Shown here: positions 23,051-35,689 of the stretch, piece after piece
Layout: the number at the start of each line of letters is the position of its first letter
Position numbering within the stretch: position 1 is the stretch's first letter
Origin: Sialis fuliginosa
Taxonomy: Eukaryota; Arthropoda; Insecta; Megaloptera; Sialidae
Direction of reading: 5' to 3'
Length of the DNA stretch: 64,000 nucleotides
Assembly: GCA_961205875.1 (NCBI GenBank)
Contig: OY540810.1
Span: 24,986,001 to 25,050,000, forward strand
The notes under the pieces: model-generated
Database searches by the model: none
What the model was told of the DNA's origin: nothing
Seen by the model: only the letters and a program-made list of their open reading frames with translations
Position numbers and translations under genes: made by a program

Positions 23051-24394
23051 CAAGTTTTTTTATTTAAGACGTGTTATTTTTATGTATAGGTCGATGTATT
23101 TCCAAATGACATTGGATATTTTTTAAATGATGAATACAAAGTTCGAATTTTATTACAAAAACCTCAGACAGAAAATTTTATTAATACTTACTGTATACGT
23201 ATTTATAAATTTTGAAATATTATACAACAAAATTATATCTTCTAAATATTACAGCCGAAAACATTTAAATTAACACATTAACCACCACAAGAATACTCTA
23301 TTTCCTGGTAAATGAAAAGTTCTTTTCGCTAAAAAATTTACTTGTTTAATAAAATGTATTTTTGTTCAGGATGCTGATGATTTTTTTGTTAAAAACCGAT
23401 ACGTTTCATGGTAGCTAGTGGTTAATGTGTTAATAATGAAACATTATTTAAAAATGTAAATAACGGGTATATATTTTTTTTAAATTTTGTCATAAATTAG
23501 TATTTCTATAAATTTATAAACCGCAATTAATTGTAATAAAAATAGTATTGTAGAAAAAATTATAATTAAACTATATATAATACAAATTTTGTAAATCAAT
23601 AAATCAATTTTCAATTTTTCTTAAAATAATATATGTTTTATAAATTGAGCTCAAAAAATACCTATTATTCCATTAAAATATTGTGACTCAAAGGTTTTTT
23701 TAAATATTTTAAACAGTAAAATGTATATGGTGTATAGTATATTTATTATATTTTGTAGTTATATAGTTGACAAGCAATTTTAAATGTGTACTTACTTCCC
23801 AAAATTAAAATATATACCTACACAGACAACACACATAAAAGAGCAATCCCAAAAATAATTTTTGTGTTATTTTTCATTTTATTAATTAAATTTGACTTCA
23901 ATAAACATTTATGTTTGTTAATGCGACAGTAGATTACAAAAGAAACTAAACCCCAACTTTATAAACCTTTGATTCGCTGTATTTTAACATTTTTATTCAA
24001 ATATTAAAATTGTATGTTTCGAAAATTGTCAGAATCAATATTGTTTTTATTTCAAATTCATGTACATATAAATACTAATCTAAATATTATAATATTTGTA
24101 TTGAATGTGAAAAAATGTAAAAGTTTTTGCTATGTTGAATATTATTAGAAAATATGTATATAATTGTTTGTATATAAATATTGGTAGTAGAGAAATAATA
24201 CATACATATGTTAATAGAATGTAAATTAATAAATAATAAAAAAAAACAGTTCATATAACTCAAATGTTACATTTTACTTATCTGAAACCTTTTCTTTTAT
24301 CATCGCCATATTTTCCGGAATCCAGCAAACTTTATATTTATAAATTATGTACAATTATTAATTATGTATTTCTTAAAACTGTATTCTGTTATAC
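23051..24394. other. A+T-rich intergenic sequence with one small MITE
   Basis: A 166-bp MITE lies at 23273-23438, with 15-bp inverted ends TAACACATTAACCAC. The remainder is highly A+T-rich without frames or repeats I can name. Confidence 0.5.
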
Positions 24395-25000
24395 TATGTG
24401 ACTAAGGTGGAACAAACTTGAACAGTTGATCGAGAAAAATATTTCAAGTTCATATAAACATGCGTTCGGAAATTCATCGTGAGGGAGCAACGGATCCCCA
24501 AAGATTTAACCTAAAATTAGTTTTATTTAATATTTTGAGAACCTATTATAAACCGAATATAAAATCTGTGTTTATCTTGTCCTGAAACGGAAAAACCAAA
24601 TGAAAATTTTGAAATTGGAGAACATTTTTTTTCTCTTTAAAAAACGATCGCAAAGCTTCTTGTATCTTCGATAATAAAACAACTGATAAGAAAGATATTC
24701 ATTATTGAATAAAAATCACAGTTGCCATGAAAAACTAAAATACGTTTGTTAGTCGAGGCGTCATTCAGCCAAAACGATAACAATCACCCGAGTACAATAT
24801 TAAATTCAAGTCAAGTAAGCTTTGGAAAAAAGAATGGTTGATGTTTGAAATTTTTATATTTATTAAAATTCGTTGCTTATTTTGTTAATGTATAACATCA
24901 ATGCCGGCTTTAGAGAGGGAGACTGGACAACCGCCCGGGGTGCCAATTCAGAAGGGGCGGCGGACAGCCACATAGAGAAAAACTTATTATTGTTAGTTTA
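24395..25000 (+). mobile_element. transposon remnant, inverted relative at 54090-54660
   Basis: The GTGAGGGAGC segment, the GTCGAGGCGTCATTCAG stretch and the end AATGCCGGCTTTAGAGAGGG recur in reverse order and orientation at 54090-54660. The family's GTGAGGGAGCT portion is also seen at 32590-33070, 53040-53240 and 57190-57300. Confidence 0.7.
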
Positions 25001-26035
25001 TTTTATTTTTATTTTATTTAATAATATTAATTTATAATAATAATTGTAGGTACATTCATAATTTTGAGAAATAAGAAAAATAGGTAATCATCATTTCTAT
25101 CACTGGCCAGACTTTTCGGCAAGCCCCGTCCCGCTAAGAAATCTAAGATATTTTTCTGACGACTAAAAAAAGGGTTGTCAATTCGTCGCGCCGGACCCCC
25201 CTTAGTCCCAGGTCCTTAAACTAGAGCACTGTCAGCCTCCCACTTTGTGGGGCCATGTAGGTAAGTATAATGTAAGTATCTATTTATATCTTCTCTTTAA
25301 ATGTCATGTCTACATCATTTAGTTTGCATTCTATTGTACCATCTTCTAGAAATAGTACAGAAAATAACATACTTAATTTCTTCAATAATAACACTATGAC
25401 TAAAATAAAAATAAATAATATAACTTGGTCATAAAATGCACATCCCTTAAATTATTGAAAATGTTAATGAAGAAGGTTGTCAAATTTCTCAATTAATATT
25501 ATGGTATAAAAAATTTGGCGAAACTATCGTTTTTTAAGGATGTTAAAAAAATGGTAATTTTCTTATTTATTTTTATTTTTTTATAAATAAATATTTGGAC
25601 ATTTTTTTCAATTTTGTAAGCACCCTGTAACATTTTTTATTTTCAATGGAGCCCATCGGGAGTGACTCGATATAAATTTAATAAATTAAATTTTAATGTA
25701 CAAAATAAAATACGTTTATAATTTTACTGTATACTTACAATCAAAATACTTGTAATGTGAGGGCGGCAAAATTGGTCAGAATAGCACTATCAAAATTAAA
25801 AAGTGACATGATGAGTAAATAAAAGGTCTTCAGAAATTGAAAGAGGGCGCAAAAGTAAATTTTAGGGGCGGCAAAATCGTGATGAAAACGAAAAAAAAAG
25901 ATCTTCAATTACAACAGGCGCAGAATTTTCGCCGGGGGCACGGCGACCCCTCGCTACGCCACTGTGTGATAGCAATTTATGCTAAATCAAAAAAAAATCC
26001 AGACGTAATGTCCTGAATATAAACGCTAATAAAAT
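25001..26035. other. intergenic sequence with worn transposon ends
   Basis: 25745-25971 ends in CTACGCCACTG, the right terminus of the CAGTGGCGTA hAT family (compare 51393-51634). Its left end is not recognisable. The rest is A+T-rich and featureless. Confidence 0.5.
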
Positions 26036-27170
26036 CAGTCACACAAAAAAAGTGTGAGGTACCAAAAAAGCGACTTATACAGCATTGTAGTATTGATAGT
26101 ATTGATCGAGCATAATCGAAATCAAAATTTTTAGAATTTTCTGCTTACCAGTTTTTTTTTTATTTGAGCTTGAATTTTGGGTTTAGGTTTAATTTTTCCA
26201 AGTTGGTTTCAAACATCTAAAATCGTTTTTTTTTTTTTAGCAAAAAGATTTTCCCAAGTTTCGGTCGCGAAAAATTTTTTTTTCGCAAAAGTTATAAACA
26301 ATAAAATTATAATGTTACAACACGATCAACATTTTTCTCGTGAATAGATAAACGAATTTTGACAATTCTGGCGTTATTATTTTTTATTTATAAACGTACT
26401 TTCTAAGAATATACATCGAATTTGTTTATAAAAATATTAATTGTATAAACAAAAAAAATTTTCTGCTTAAAAAAACCTGACTCAAAATATGTCTTCATAA
26501 AAAATATACAAAAACGTGCAATAAAAATTGAGTTTCGAGTAAAAAAAATTATAAACAATTGATAATTTTATAAACAAACTCAATGTTCTTATATTCGAGA
26601 TAATATTTCTAGAATATACGTTTATGAATACAAATTTTGACGTAAAAATCATCAGAAACCGTTTAGCCTATCACGAGAAAAATGGTAATCGTGTTTACAT
26701 ATAATTTTATTGTTTATAACTTTTGCGAAAAAAATCTTTTTCGCGATCGAAACTCGAGGAAATCTCGCATAAAAGCTATAACAAAATCCACTTAATAGCT
26801 CAAAAAACGTTTTTTGATATTTCGTAGCCATCTTAGAAAAATTCAACCTAAACCCAAAATTCAAGCTCAAATAAAAAAGAAACTGGTAAACAGAAATTTC
26901 CAAAAATTTGGATTTCGGCTATGCTCGACCAGTACTACAATACTAGGTCGCTTTTTTGGTACCTCACACTTTGTGTGTGTATGTGGCTGTCAGGCGCGGA
27001 TCTAGGTTTACAATTTGGGGAGGGTCATGGACTATGACATGGACAAAAAAGTTATTTTAGTGTATTTAATAAACATTTTCCTATTTAATTTGCTTAATTT
27101 TCTGAGATTTGAGGAGTAGGTTATGTCACCCATTACTCCACCCTGGATCCGCGCTTGGTGGCTGTGTAAT
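26036..27170. mobile_element. large foldback element, copy 2
   Basis: Starts CAGTCACACAAAAAAAGTGT and ends with the complement. Arms of several hundred bp mirror each other around about 26500 and match the 22005 and 45226 copies. A 167-bp hAT insertion splits its right terminus. Confidence 0.8.
26983..27165. mobile_element. 167-bp hAT MITE with perfect 8-bp duplication
   Basis: The element 26991-27157 has ends CAGGCGCGGATC / GGATCCGCGCTTG. GTGGCTGT flanks both sides (26983-26990, 27158-27165). A diverged copy with the same interior lies at about 46805-46985. Confidence 0.92.
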
Positions 27171-28195
27171 CTTTAGAGACTACAGATAAATCAAAAACCA
27201 TGATATTGTTAGAACACGAAGACCCACAAACGCAAACAATTAATCAAATAATGCTGCCGGATGCTGGAAGCCGTATCGATTATAAGCGTTATATGTTTAT
27301 TCTTGTGTATTGTTCACTCTACATATATACAATATACATACTTATATAATATACATATGTATCTATAAACAGTAAGCTGGAAGGTAGAGAAAGAATTATT
27401 GAATCGTATAATAGATATATATAATTTTTGATTGTAATATTTCTTATTACAATCAATAACTTGATAACTGATTATGTATTTTTTTTTCAACTTATTCCTT
27501 ATAGACGAATTATTTTTAAATGAAAAAAAAAACATTCATAACAATCATAACATAGCAAATTCCGCTATCTGAAATTTTTCATTAATTAATTTTACCTAAA
27601 ATCAGTGACGTATTATCCCATGAGCAAAAAGGGCAACTATCGATGGGCCCCCACCAAAACGGGATCCCAAACAATTTTTCCTATATCATTACTGAAGTAA
27701 TAAAATCGAAATTGAAACGCCATATCTGGGGATTTCAGATTAATATTAATAAATTATTAATAAATTTTGATTATTCATCCCTATTATCTGTCGTGGACTT
27801 TTTGAAAAATAACGAACATTTTTGTTTATATACAATTAGTTATGATGTTCTTTCGTATTTTTATGAAAAGTTAAAATTTAAACCGTGAAAGATTTAAAAA
27901 AATGTGTTTTTGATTTCATTAAAAGTGACATGAAAGTTGAAATTTTCAAACTGCAGATCAGTATCTCAAACCGTTCTCCAGATATGGCCTCAAAGTTTTA
28001 GTTTTTTCAAAAATTTTGGAGATAAATGGCCGTGCCCTTTGAATTTATTTTAGTTGACAGATTTGTATCAGCGTATCAAAATATATGATCACATGAATAT
28101 AATTCTTTTAAAAATAATGTTTTCAAATCCGTCGACAAAAATCAAATCCAACAATCCGTTCAAAAATTACAGCCAGAAACTAATTTGAGAAGATA
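27171..28195. other. intergenic A+T-rich sequence
   Basis: A CAGTGACGTA word at about 27604 followed by GGGCCCC-type sequence suggests a truncated hAT end. Downstream frames are A+T-driven and unrecognised. Confidence 0.4.
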
Positions 28196-28224
28196 TCCTT
28201 AATATATATAAAGCTCAACGTCTC

Positions 28225-28278
<54 letters not shown>

Positions 28279-29108
28279 CGTTAGTTACCTTATCACTCGA
28301 GAACCACTTATCCGATTTACGAGTTTTTTTTTTTTAATTCATAGGTACGTTCTCTGGCCAGGTTATAGGCTATATTTTTTTACGTTAGGTAACATAACAA
28401 CAAAGCAGTGACGATAATAGTAAATCAAGTCGGAAAAAATTTTGCCGTCGGCGCGCTGTTTTGTAATACGCTGCCTAAACCGTTCAATATAGAACAAAAT
28501 AATGTATTAAAGAATTGTGTAGAATCAAAAGTTCTACAATTAAGTCAGCGACACGATATGTCTAACTTTTATATTTAAGCCACAATAACTGCTTTTATGT
28601 TACAAAAAAAACATAAAATATTTGGGTTTTGTTTACATGGACTTATGACCTGCAAAACATTAATCCTTATCGAAATAAATGATTTCATCGTCATAAGTAC
28701 TTAATGTAGATATAGTTTGCCATTTACAGCATCCAATTTGGTCGTATAGTTTAGAAAATATCTTAAAATATATTTATAAAGGTAACATTTTAAATGTATG
28801 GTGTCGTGCCGCATCGAAGCGATGTACATCAGACTGGATTCGCTTACGTTCGGTAGATATTCGGAGTCCCTCGGCTGACGTTTGAGTTAATTTTGTTTTC
28901 AATAATTAACATTTAAATTTAAACAGAACACAAATTATTTGTACTTTTTTCTTCTGATTCGTTTTTGTTAGGTAATTTAGGTATTGATAAATTATTATTA
29001 CAATAATAACTAATCGTGTTTGTACTTAATTAATTAAACTATATTTTTCAAAAATCCTAAACAATAATTCCGTAGTCTACGCGAGCGAAGCCGCGTGGGC
29101 CCAGCTAG
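28196..29108 (+). mobile_element. Helitron-like element, copy A
   Basis: A|TC at 28195-28197, then CTTAATATATATAAAGCTC, a (CTGT)n tract (about 28225-28285), and an end CGCGAGCGAAGCCGCG-hairpin followed by CTAG|T. These are the Helitron 5' TC, 3' hairpin and CTRR features. No Rep/Hel coding region. Nearly identical to copy B except for the tetranucleotide tract length and scattered substitutions. Confidence 0.88.
28222..28285 (+). repeat. (CTGT)n microsatellite inside the Helitron
   Basis: About 15 near-perfect CTGT units, against about 4 in copy B (31070-31090). This accounts for most of the 37-bp length difference between the two copies. Confidence 0.9.
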
Positions 29109-29153
29109 TACAATATATTTCGAAAACGATTTTGAGATATAGACCTGCGCGCG

Positions 29154-31010
29154 CACTATGGGCCAGGAGACCCTGTTCTATGGCCAAAAGTCCAGAAGTT
29201 ATCCGTTTTAATTAAAATTCATTTTATAAGGTTTTTTTTGGACGCTGATTTCAAATTTTTAATAAAAATTAAAAAATTCAAAATGGCGGAACCAATATGG
29301 CGACTAATATATTTCAAAAGTTCTCCAATTTAAATAAAATTCATTTTGTAAGGTTTTATTGGGACGCTAATTTCAAATTTTTTATGAAAATTTAAAAATT
29401 CAAAATGGCGGATCCAATATGGCGACCAAGATATTTCAAAAGTTATCCGATTTTAATAAAATTCATTTTATAAGGTTATATTGGGACGCTGATTTCAATT
29501 TTTTTATAAAATTTAAAAATTCAAAATGGCGGATCCAATATGGCGACCAAGATATTTCCAAAGTTATACAATTTAAATAAAATTAATTTTATAAGGGTAA
29601 GCACGCGGTGTAAAAAAATAAGAATCTAAATACAAGTAATCTCCTTACAACAATCCATAACAAAGTTTCGCTGTAACACTATGAATGAAACTAATTGCAA
29701 CCCTTCATACGTGACAAGGGAGGAAATATTAAGTTATTATTTTTTATTACCTATAAATAATTGTAAATATCTCGGATCTTAGTTAAAAATTGCATAAACC
29801 CACCCCCTGACTACCCCGGCCATTAGGGGTTGAATGTCCATTTTTTTTTATTGAAGACTATTTTGTCCAAATTCACCTGTATAACTAAAGAAACTATGCA
29901 GATAAACATATCAAAAACCCACCCTCGTCCACCTTTTACGCTATTAGGGGTTGAAATTTTTATTTTAATTGAATATTATTTTGTCCGAATATACCTTAAT
30001 ATCGTAAAAAAATATGTAAATAAATATATCATAATTTTGAAAATTAAACACCAATAACCCCCCCCACCCCTCCCATCTCTTAGGGGTTGAATTTTCAAAA
30101 ATGCTATTTGTCTTGTACAATATGTGTGCAATGTTTCATTCGAGTGAATACAAACAAATTTTTTTCGACATATAAACTTTTCCACCCCCTTGCACCCCTT
30201 AGTAGTTTAATTTTGGGAAATACTTATGTAAATACTAGTTTCATTATTTGTATTGTAGAGTATTCATTTTAAGTTTCAAGTAAATCCAACCAAAAAATAT
30301 TTTCCCATACAAAATTTTACACCCCTTTTTACCCCCGCAGGGGTTGAATTTAGAAAAAATATTTTCTTAATGGGTGCTTAGATCATAAAAGGAAGACACC
30401 CCTCAAATTTCACGGTCCAGAGAAAGTTTGTACACTCGTAGTACTATATTCGTTTATACAATGTGAAATAAATATGTACATTGTACATATCATTCTTGTA
30501 CGTTTAGAAGAGTTTTACAGTCAAGCAAATGAAAACGGGCAAAAAGGGGCAGATCTAGGCTGAAGTGCACATCCTAGAGAAGACATTCGTGGATCTCATT
30601 ACTTAATACAAGGCGGTATCTTTCGGTATTCGCAATCGGCAGCAGGTGCTTTGCTGAAAAATCTTGTTTTTTTATACTAAAAATGTGGTTTTACTTCAGT
30701 AAAACTGAAAATAACGCATTTATATGACATTTAAAATAATTTTTGAACTTCCACGAATGAAATAATCCAAATATACGGTTTGAAATTTATGACTTTATAA
30801 TAAATATTACATTTTACAAGCGACAGTAACATAATTTTTTTTATACATTTTTCAACTTTGCGCCCCTGTCATTTGAACAGGAATTGATTAATCAACATGT
30901 AATTGTCATCATAACTACTTCAATTAATACCGAATTCAGTGGTCTAATTCGTTTTCTCAAATTCGAAAGTAGACTTTTGGCCACAGAACAAGGTCTCCTG
31001 GCCCATAGTG
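29154..31010. mobile_element. Transib-like non-autonomous element, copy 2
   Basis: 1857 bp, same 39-bp CACTATGGGCCAGGAGACCC termini as copy 1 and very similar throughout. The right flank is CTGCG (31011-31015). On the left CTGCG occurs at 29145-29149, separated from the element by CGCG, so the 5-bp duplication is plausible but altered. The first tandem array has about four units (29200-29600). Confidence 0.85.
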
Positions 31011-31042
31011 CTGCGGTTTGAAAATAGCAACTTTTCACGTCA

Positions 31043-31918
31043 TCCTTAATATATATAAAGCTCAACGTCTCTCTGTCTGTCTGTCTGTCCGTTAGTTACC
31101 TTATCACTGGAGAACCACTTATCCGATTTACGAGTTTTTTTTTTTAATTCATAGGTACGTTCTCTGGCCAGGTTATAGGCTATATTTTTTTACGTTCGGT
31201 AACATAACAACAAAGCAGTGACGATAATAGTAAATCAAGTCGGAAAAAATTTTGCCGTCGGCGCGCTGTTTTGTAATACGCTGTCTAAACCGTTCAATAT
31301 AGAACAAAATAATGTATTAAAGAATTGTGTAGAATCAAAAGTTCTACAATTAAGTCAGCGACACGATATGTCTAACTTTTATATTTAAGCCACAATGACT
31401 GCTTTTATGTTACAAAGAAAACATAAAATATTTGGGTTTTGTTTACATGGACTTATGACCTGCAAAACATTAATCCTTATCGAAATAAATGATTTCATCG
31501 TCATAAGTACTTAATGTAGATATAGTTTGCCATTTACAGCATCCAATTTGGTCGTATAGTTTAGAAAATATCTTAAAATATATTTATAAAGGTAATATCT
31601 TAAATGTATGGTGTCGTGCCGCATCGAAGCGAGTACATCAGACTGGATTCGCGTACGCTCGGTAGATATTCGGAGTCCCTCGGCTGATCGTTTGTGTTTA
31701 TTTTGTTTTCAATAATTAACATTTAAATTTAAACAGAACACAAATTATTTGTACTTTTTTCTTCTGATTCGTTTTTGTTAGGTAATTTAGGTATTGATAA
31801 ATTATTATTACAATAATAACTAATCGTGTTTGTACTTAATTAATTAAACTATATTTTTCAAAAATCCTAAACAATAATTCCGTAGTCTACGCGAGCGAAG
31901 CCGCGTGGGCCCAGCTAG
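31043..31918 (+). mobile_element. Helitron-like element, copy B
   Basis: Same orientation and boundaries as copy A (A|TCCTTAATATATATAAAG to CCCAGCTAG|T). It lies 32 bp after the Transib-like element. The bases after the CTAG (TACAATATAT) are the same as after copy A. Confidence 0.88.
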
Positions 31919-32520
31919 TACAATATATAATAAACATATACTGTTAACTAAATCGAAAATCTCAAAAAATTTGATTCAAATTTTATAGTTCCAATTTTAA
32001 TTTTAATTTATAATATAAATTGTTTATTGGTTGAATTATACAATCTTCACTTACGTGAACCAAATCTTACACATTACAGTAATACAGAATGTGCAATCCA
32101 TATCTCTATGTCTATGGATGGAAATTTATTTTTACAAAAACATGTTTTCGTTTATAAATAATTTTGAGTTTACCTTATTCTTTAAGCAATAAATTTTAAT
32201 TTCCACTAAAATAATAACTATAACATAGGTGAGGTGAATTTCTTTGTGTAATTTATCTAAAGTAATTTCGTTGTTTGTTTTCCCCTGTATCACTTTCACT
32301 AATTGAACATATGATTTGCAAAGCTTTTAATAAAACCGCCTTAAAGCTACATCCGGCAAACCCATTTCCTTCCTACCCGGGCGCGTCTTAGCAATGTAAA
32401 TTCAGTATCTTTAAAACCTACCAACGCTAACACGAAATATGTGAAATACGCTCGATACTTTCTAGCGAATTTTAACACATGTAACCTTTGACTTTTATTG
32501 CACACAATTTGATAAAAGAA
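31919..32520. other. intergenic sequence, worn MITE piece
   Basis: 32040-32140 (CTTCACTTACGTGAACCAAA and AATACAGAATGTGCAATCCA words) has a reverse relative at 50870-50945. Otherwise nothing recognised. Confidence 0.4.
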
Positions 32521-33080
32521 TACAGGATGATTTACAACGAGTGTAAAAAAATTAACAGTAGATCGAGGATGTTATTTTAACCAAAAAACCTTATGTGAAT
32601 ATGTGTCCGGACATTCTTTGTGAGGGAGCTTCAGCCTTCCAAAGATTTTACTCAAAATTAATGTTTATTTAATAACTAGAGAACCCATTGTGGTACATTT
32701 ATGAAATTTGATACCCGGTTTAATGTTAATAAATATTATCGATTTCCAGTATCAAACAATTATAATTTAGACCAGAAAATTAAAGTACAATCTTGTAAAA
32801 GTACTCAATTCATGAAAAAATTAAAGAACAAAAAATTACTAGATAAAAATCGGCGATCCCACTGGCCCCATACACCCCTGGTCTAAATTATTATTGTTCG
32901 ATATTGGAAATCGATAACACTTATTAATACTAAACCAGTTTTCAAATTTCATAACTGCACCACAATGGGTTCGCTAGTTATTAAACAAACACTAATTTTG
33001 AGTAAAATCTTTGGAAGGCTGTAACCTGTAGCTACCTCATGCATTTCCGGACACATATTTACATAAAGTGTAATGACCTT
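32521..33080. mobile_element. foldback transposon
   Basis: Arms of about 110 bp: GAATATGTGTCCGGACATTC ... on the left and the complement ending CCGGACACATATTTAC on the right. The left outer word ACAGGATGATTTACAACGA recurs inverted at about 57285-57302. A 61-codon frame in the loop is not recognised. Confidence 0.65.
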
Positions 33081-33466
33081 AAAAAATCAATTTTTGTTTT
33101 TAAACGAAAACTTATATAATTATTTACTAGTGATTTTTAGGCTTTCAGAATTTTTACATGGAAACCACCTACTTGAGATAAAAACCAAACATGTTTATAA
33201 TGATCTAGTAAAACTAGAGGAATTATTTCAGAACTTTTCTATTAAATAAATTGAATCACAAAAAAACATTTCTAAAAAAATGTTAACTCTCATCGACTGA
33301 TACGTAGGTAGTAGAAACAAGAGCAACATCCACGCGAGTAAGCAGTAAAGAAAAAAGGTAAGTAATTAAAGTAGAGAATTATTTCTTCCAGATTACATTC
33401 AATGCGACACACTAATACAGTATTACATCAAAATACGTAGGTTAGGTTAAAGATGACATTCCAACA

Positions 33467-35044
33467 TCCACCTTCAGGGCCGTAACTACTACCGGAGCAA
33501 CCGGGGCAGTGCCCCGTAGCCCCCCGAACAAGGAAGATATTTTTTTATGAAATTGGATTTAAAAAAAATTTGAGTTAAACTCATTTTGATTCAACACAGA
33601 GAAAATTTTTCAAAAACCTGAACCCAAAAAATTATATTTTTCAAACATTTATAAAATTATCTTTAGCGCCATCGCATAGTACATAAAAACATCTGCCAAG
33701 TAAATTCACAGTGCATCCTCGTGCTAAATTCACTAAAACCGATAGTGTTAAGATAAATTGCCTGGAATTGGTTAACCATTTAATTTTTATAAAAATTTTA
33801 CTAAAAAATCTTAGTTCGAAATTTTTCTTAAAACGCACCTGAATATTTTTTCATATATTTTTAATTTTTTAACAATTTCAATCTAAATCTAAATTTATGC
33901 AAACGTCAAAGTGACATTTAAAACGCCAAAATGACATTTAAAACGTCAAAATGACATTTTATATATCCAATCAAATATCAATTTAGAAAAACAAAACACG
34001 AATTTTTAAAATAAATTGAGATAAATCTTTGTAAGGGAATATTTTACAACAAACGTAGTAGACCCATATTATAGGAAATTTAATGCTCTACAAAAAATAT
34101 TCTATAAAATTTTCTCCTAACATGTGTCGTTCTTGAGATATCTTGAAAAAAGAAATATTTTGGTGTGTCACCCCTCCCCCTTACACATTTTATGATTTTG
34201 AAATGGGGCCGTCGTCAAACCAAATCCAACCATCCGACCAAGTTTCAATAATATCGGTTCAGTGGTTCATGAGTTATGCGTGTGACAAGGATTCAGGGGA
34301 CAGACGGACGGACGGACAGACAGACAGACACGGAACGAAAAGTGTTTGTCTTGACGTGAAACGGATAAATCAATTTAAAATTTTGAAATTGGTGAACTTT
34401 TTTTTTGTCTCAATCTGAAACGATCACATAACTTCTCGTATCTTCGATATTGCGAGGAAGCAAAAATCTACAAAAAAAGAATCAACAAGTCAATTTTTAT
34501 TTTTAAATGTGTTTTTTAGCTGTTTTGATTTGGAACTTATCATACTAAACATATTTATGATCATAAGGAATATCTTTTCTCAAAATTTTATTAAAATCGA
34601 TTTACAATTAGTCATTGTAAAAAAGCACTAATGTTTTTTTTAGATTATTTAATAAAATTATAAGATTTTTAAATATTTAGTTTTATAAGGAAATTCTTAA
34701 CGAAGAAAATGATTTTTTTATTTTTACAATCCAATAGAATTGCAGATATTTAAAAAAAACTGTAAAAATGGTAGTTTTTTCAACAGGGTAAAAAAAAATT
34801 CGCTAATATAATTCCACTATAAATCGAGTTTTATGCAGCTCGATATGAGGAATTATTGCTTTTTTTTACTGCTGTAATTTTAATTGTTTACAAAAAATAT
34901 TAATAGTTAAAATTTTAAAGTATTCACATTTTTATCGAAAATAGTCACATACATCAAAATTGTTCAAAACAAATTTTATCAGGGAACCCTCGATCACTTG
35001 CTACCCCGGGCCCCAGAACCTCTTGTTACGGCCATGTCCACCTT
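33467..35044. mobile_element. hAT element of 1.56 kb with perfect 8-bp duplication
   Basis: The element 33475-35036 starts CAGGGCCGTAAC and ends GTTACGGCCATG. TCCACCTT flanks both sides (33467-33474, 35037-35044). A retroelement-tail-like stretch with GGTTCAGTGGTTCATGAGTT and (GGAC/ACAG)n lies inside (about 34025-34445). No transposase frame survives. Confidence 0.9.
33899..33960. repeat. short tandem repeat, about 23-bp unit
   Basis: Nearly three copies of AAAACGTCAAAATGACATTT inside the hAT element. Confidence 0.8.
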
Positions 35045-35685
35045 GAAATCCAGCAAGTTTTATTATGAAAATAATCCATGTTTAATATTAACACTAATAA
35101 ATTACCGAGAGTACAAATGTTAAGAAAATGTATGTATGTATAATACCTTCTACTCTTTATAAACTAAATGTTTTTATTAATTTACGCAAATCAAACAAAC
35201 TATTATTTATTATACGGTCTTAAGAATCCATTAGACTTTCTGCAATTATAAATATTATTATTCTTAGTCCATTTCAGTAATTAAACATCTAACATGATTT
35301 TTATTTTCGTTATTAAGAAAAATTCAAAATAAATTAAAAAAAGCTGTTTATACATTTATTTCTATACAATTCAATTACTACAAAAAAAACTCGTTATTTT
35401 GATGGTAGAAACAATAGATTTCAACGAGATACACATGTATAAATGTTTTTAATTGACAAATCAGTGCAGTGTTCAATTAGAAATTTTAATTGCCGATGGT
35501 CGGCTGACTGCGTTAGAACTTCGCGCTTGATAGAGCACAAAAGCTTCACAATACAAACATATTTAGATTATAGGTGCGTTTCCCAATAATACAACAATAA
35601 ATTATAATGAATCATTATATCCAGAATTAAATTTGGTTAAGTTGGTGATCAGTGGTATAAATTTTAATTTTTAAATTCAATATTA
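35045..35685. other. intergenic sequence, nothing recognised
   Basis: A+T-rich, no frames, no repeat relatives noticed. Confidence 0.4.
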
Positions 35686-35689
35686 TTAC

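Noticed and set aside
28222..28285. CRISPR-like regular repeat
   Set aside because: It is a tetranucleotide microsatellite with no spacers, in a eukaryotic Helitron.
34143..34418. 91-codon plus-strand frame
   Set aside because: It translates a retroelement-like tail with (GGAC/ACAG)n inside a hAT element. No protein motif.
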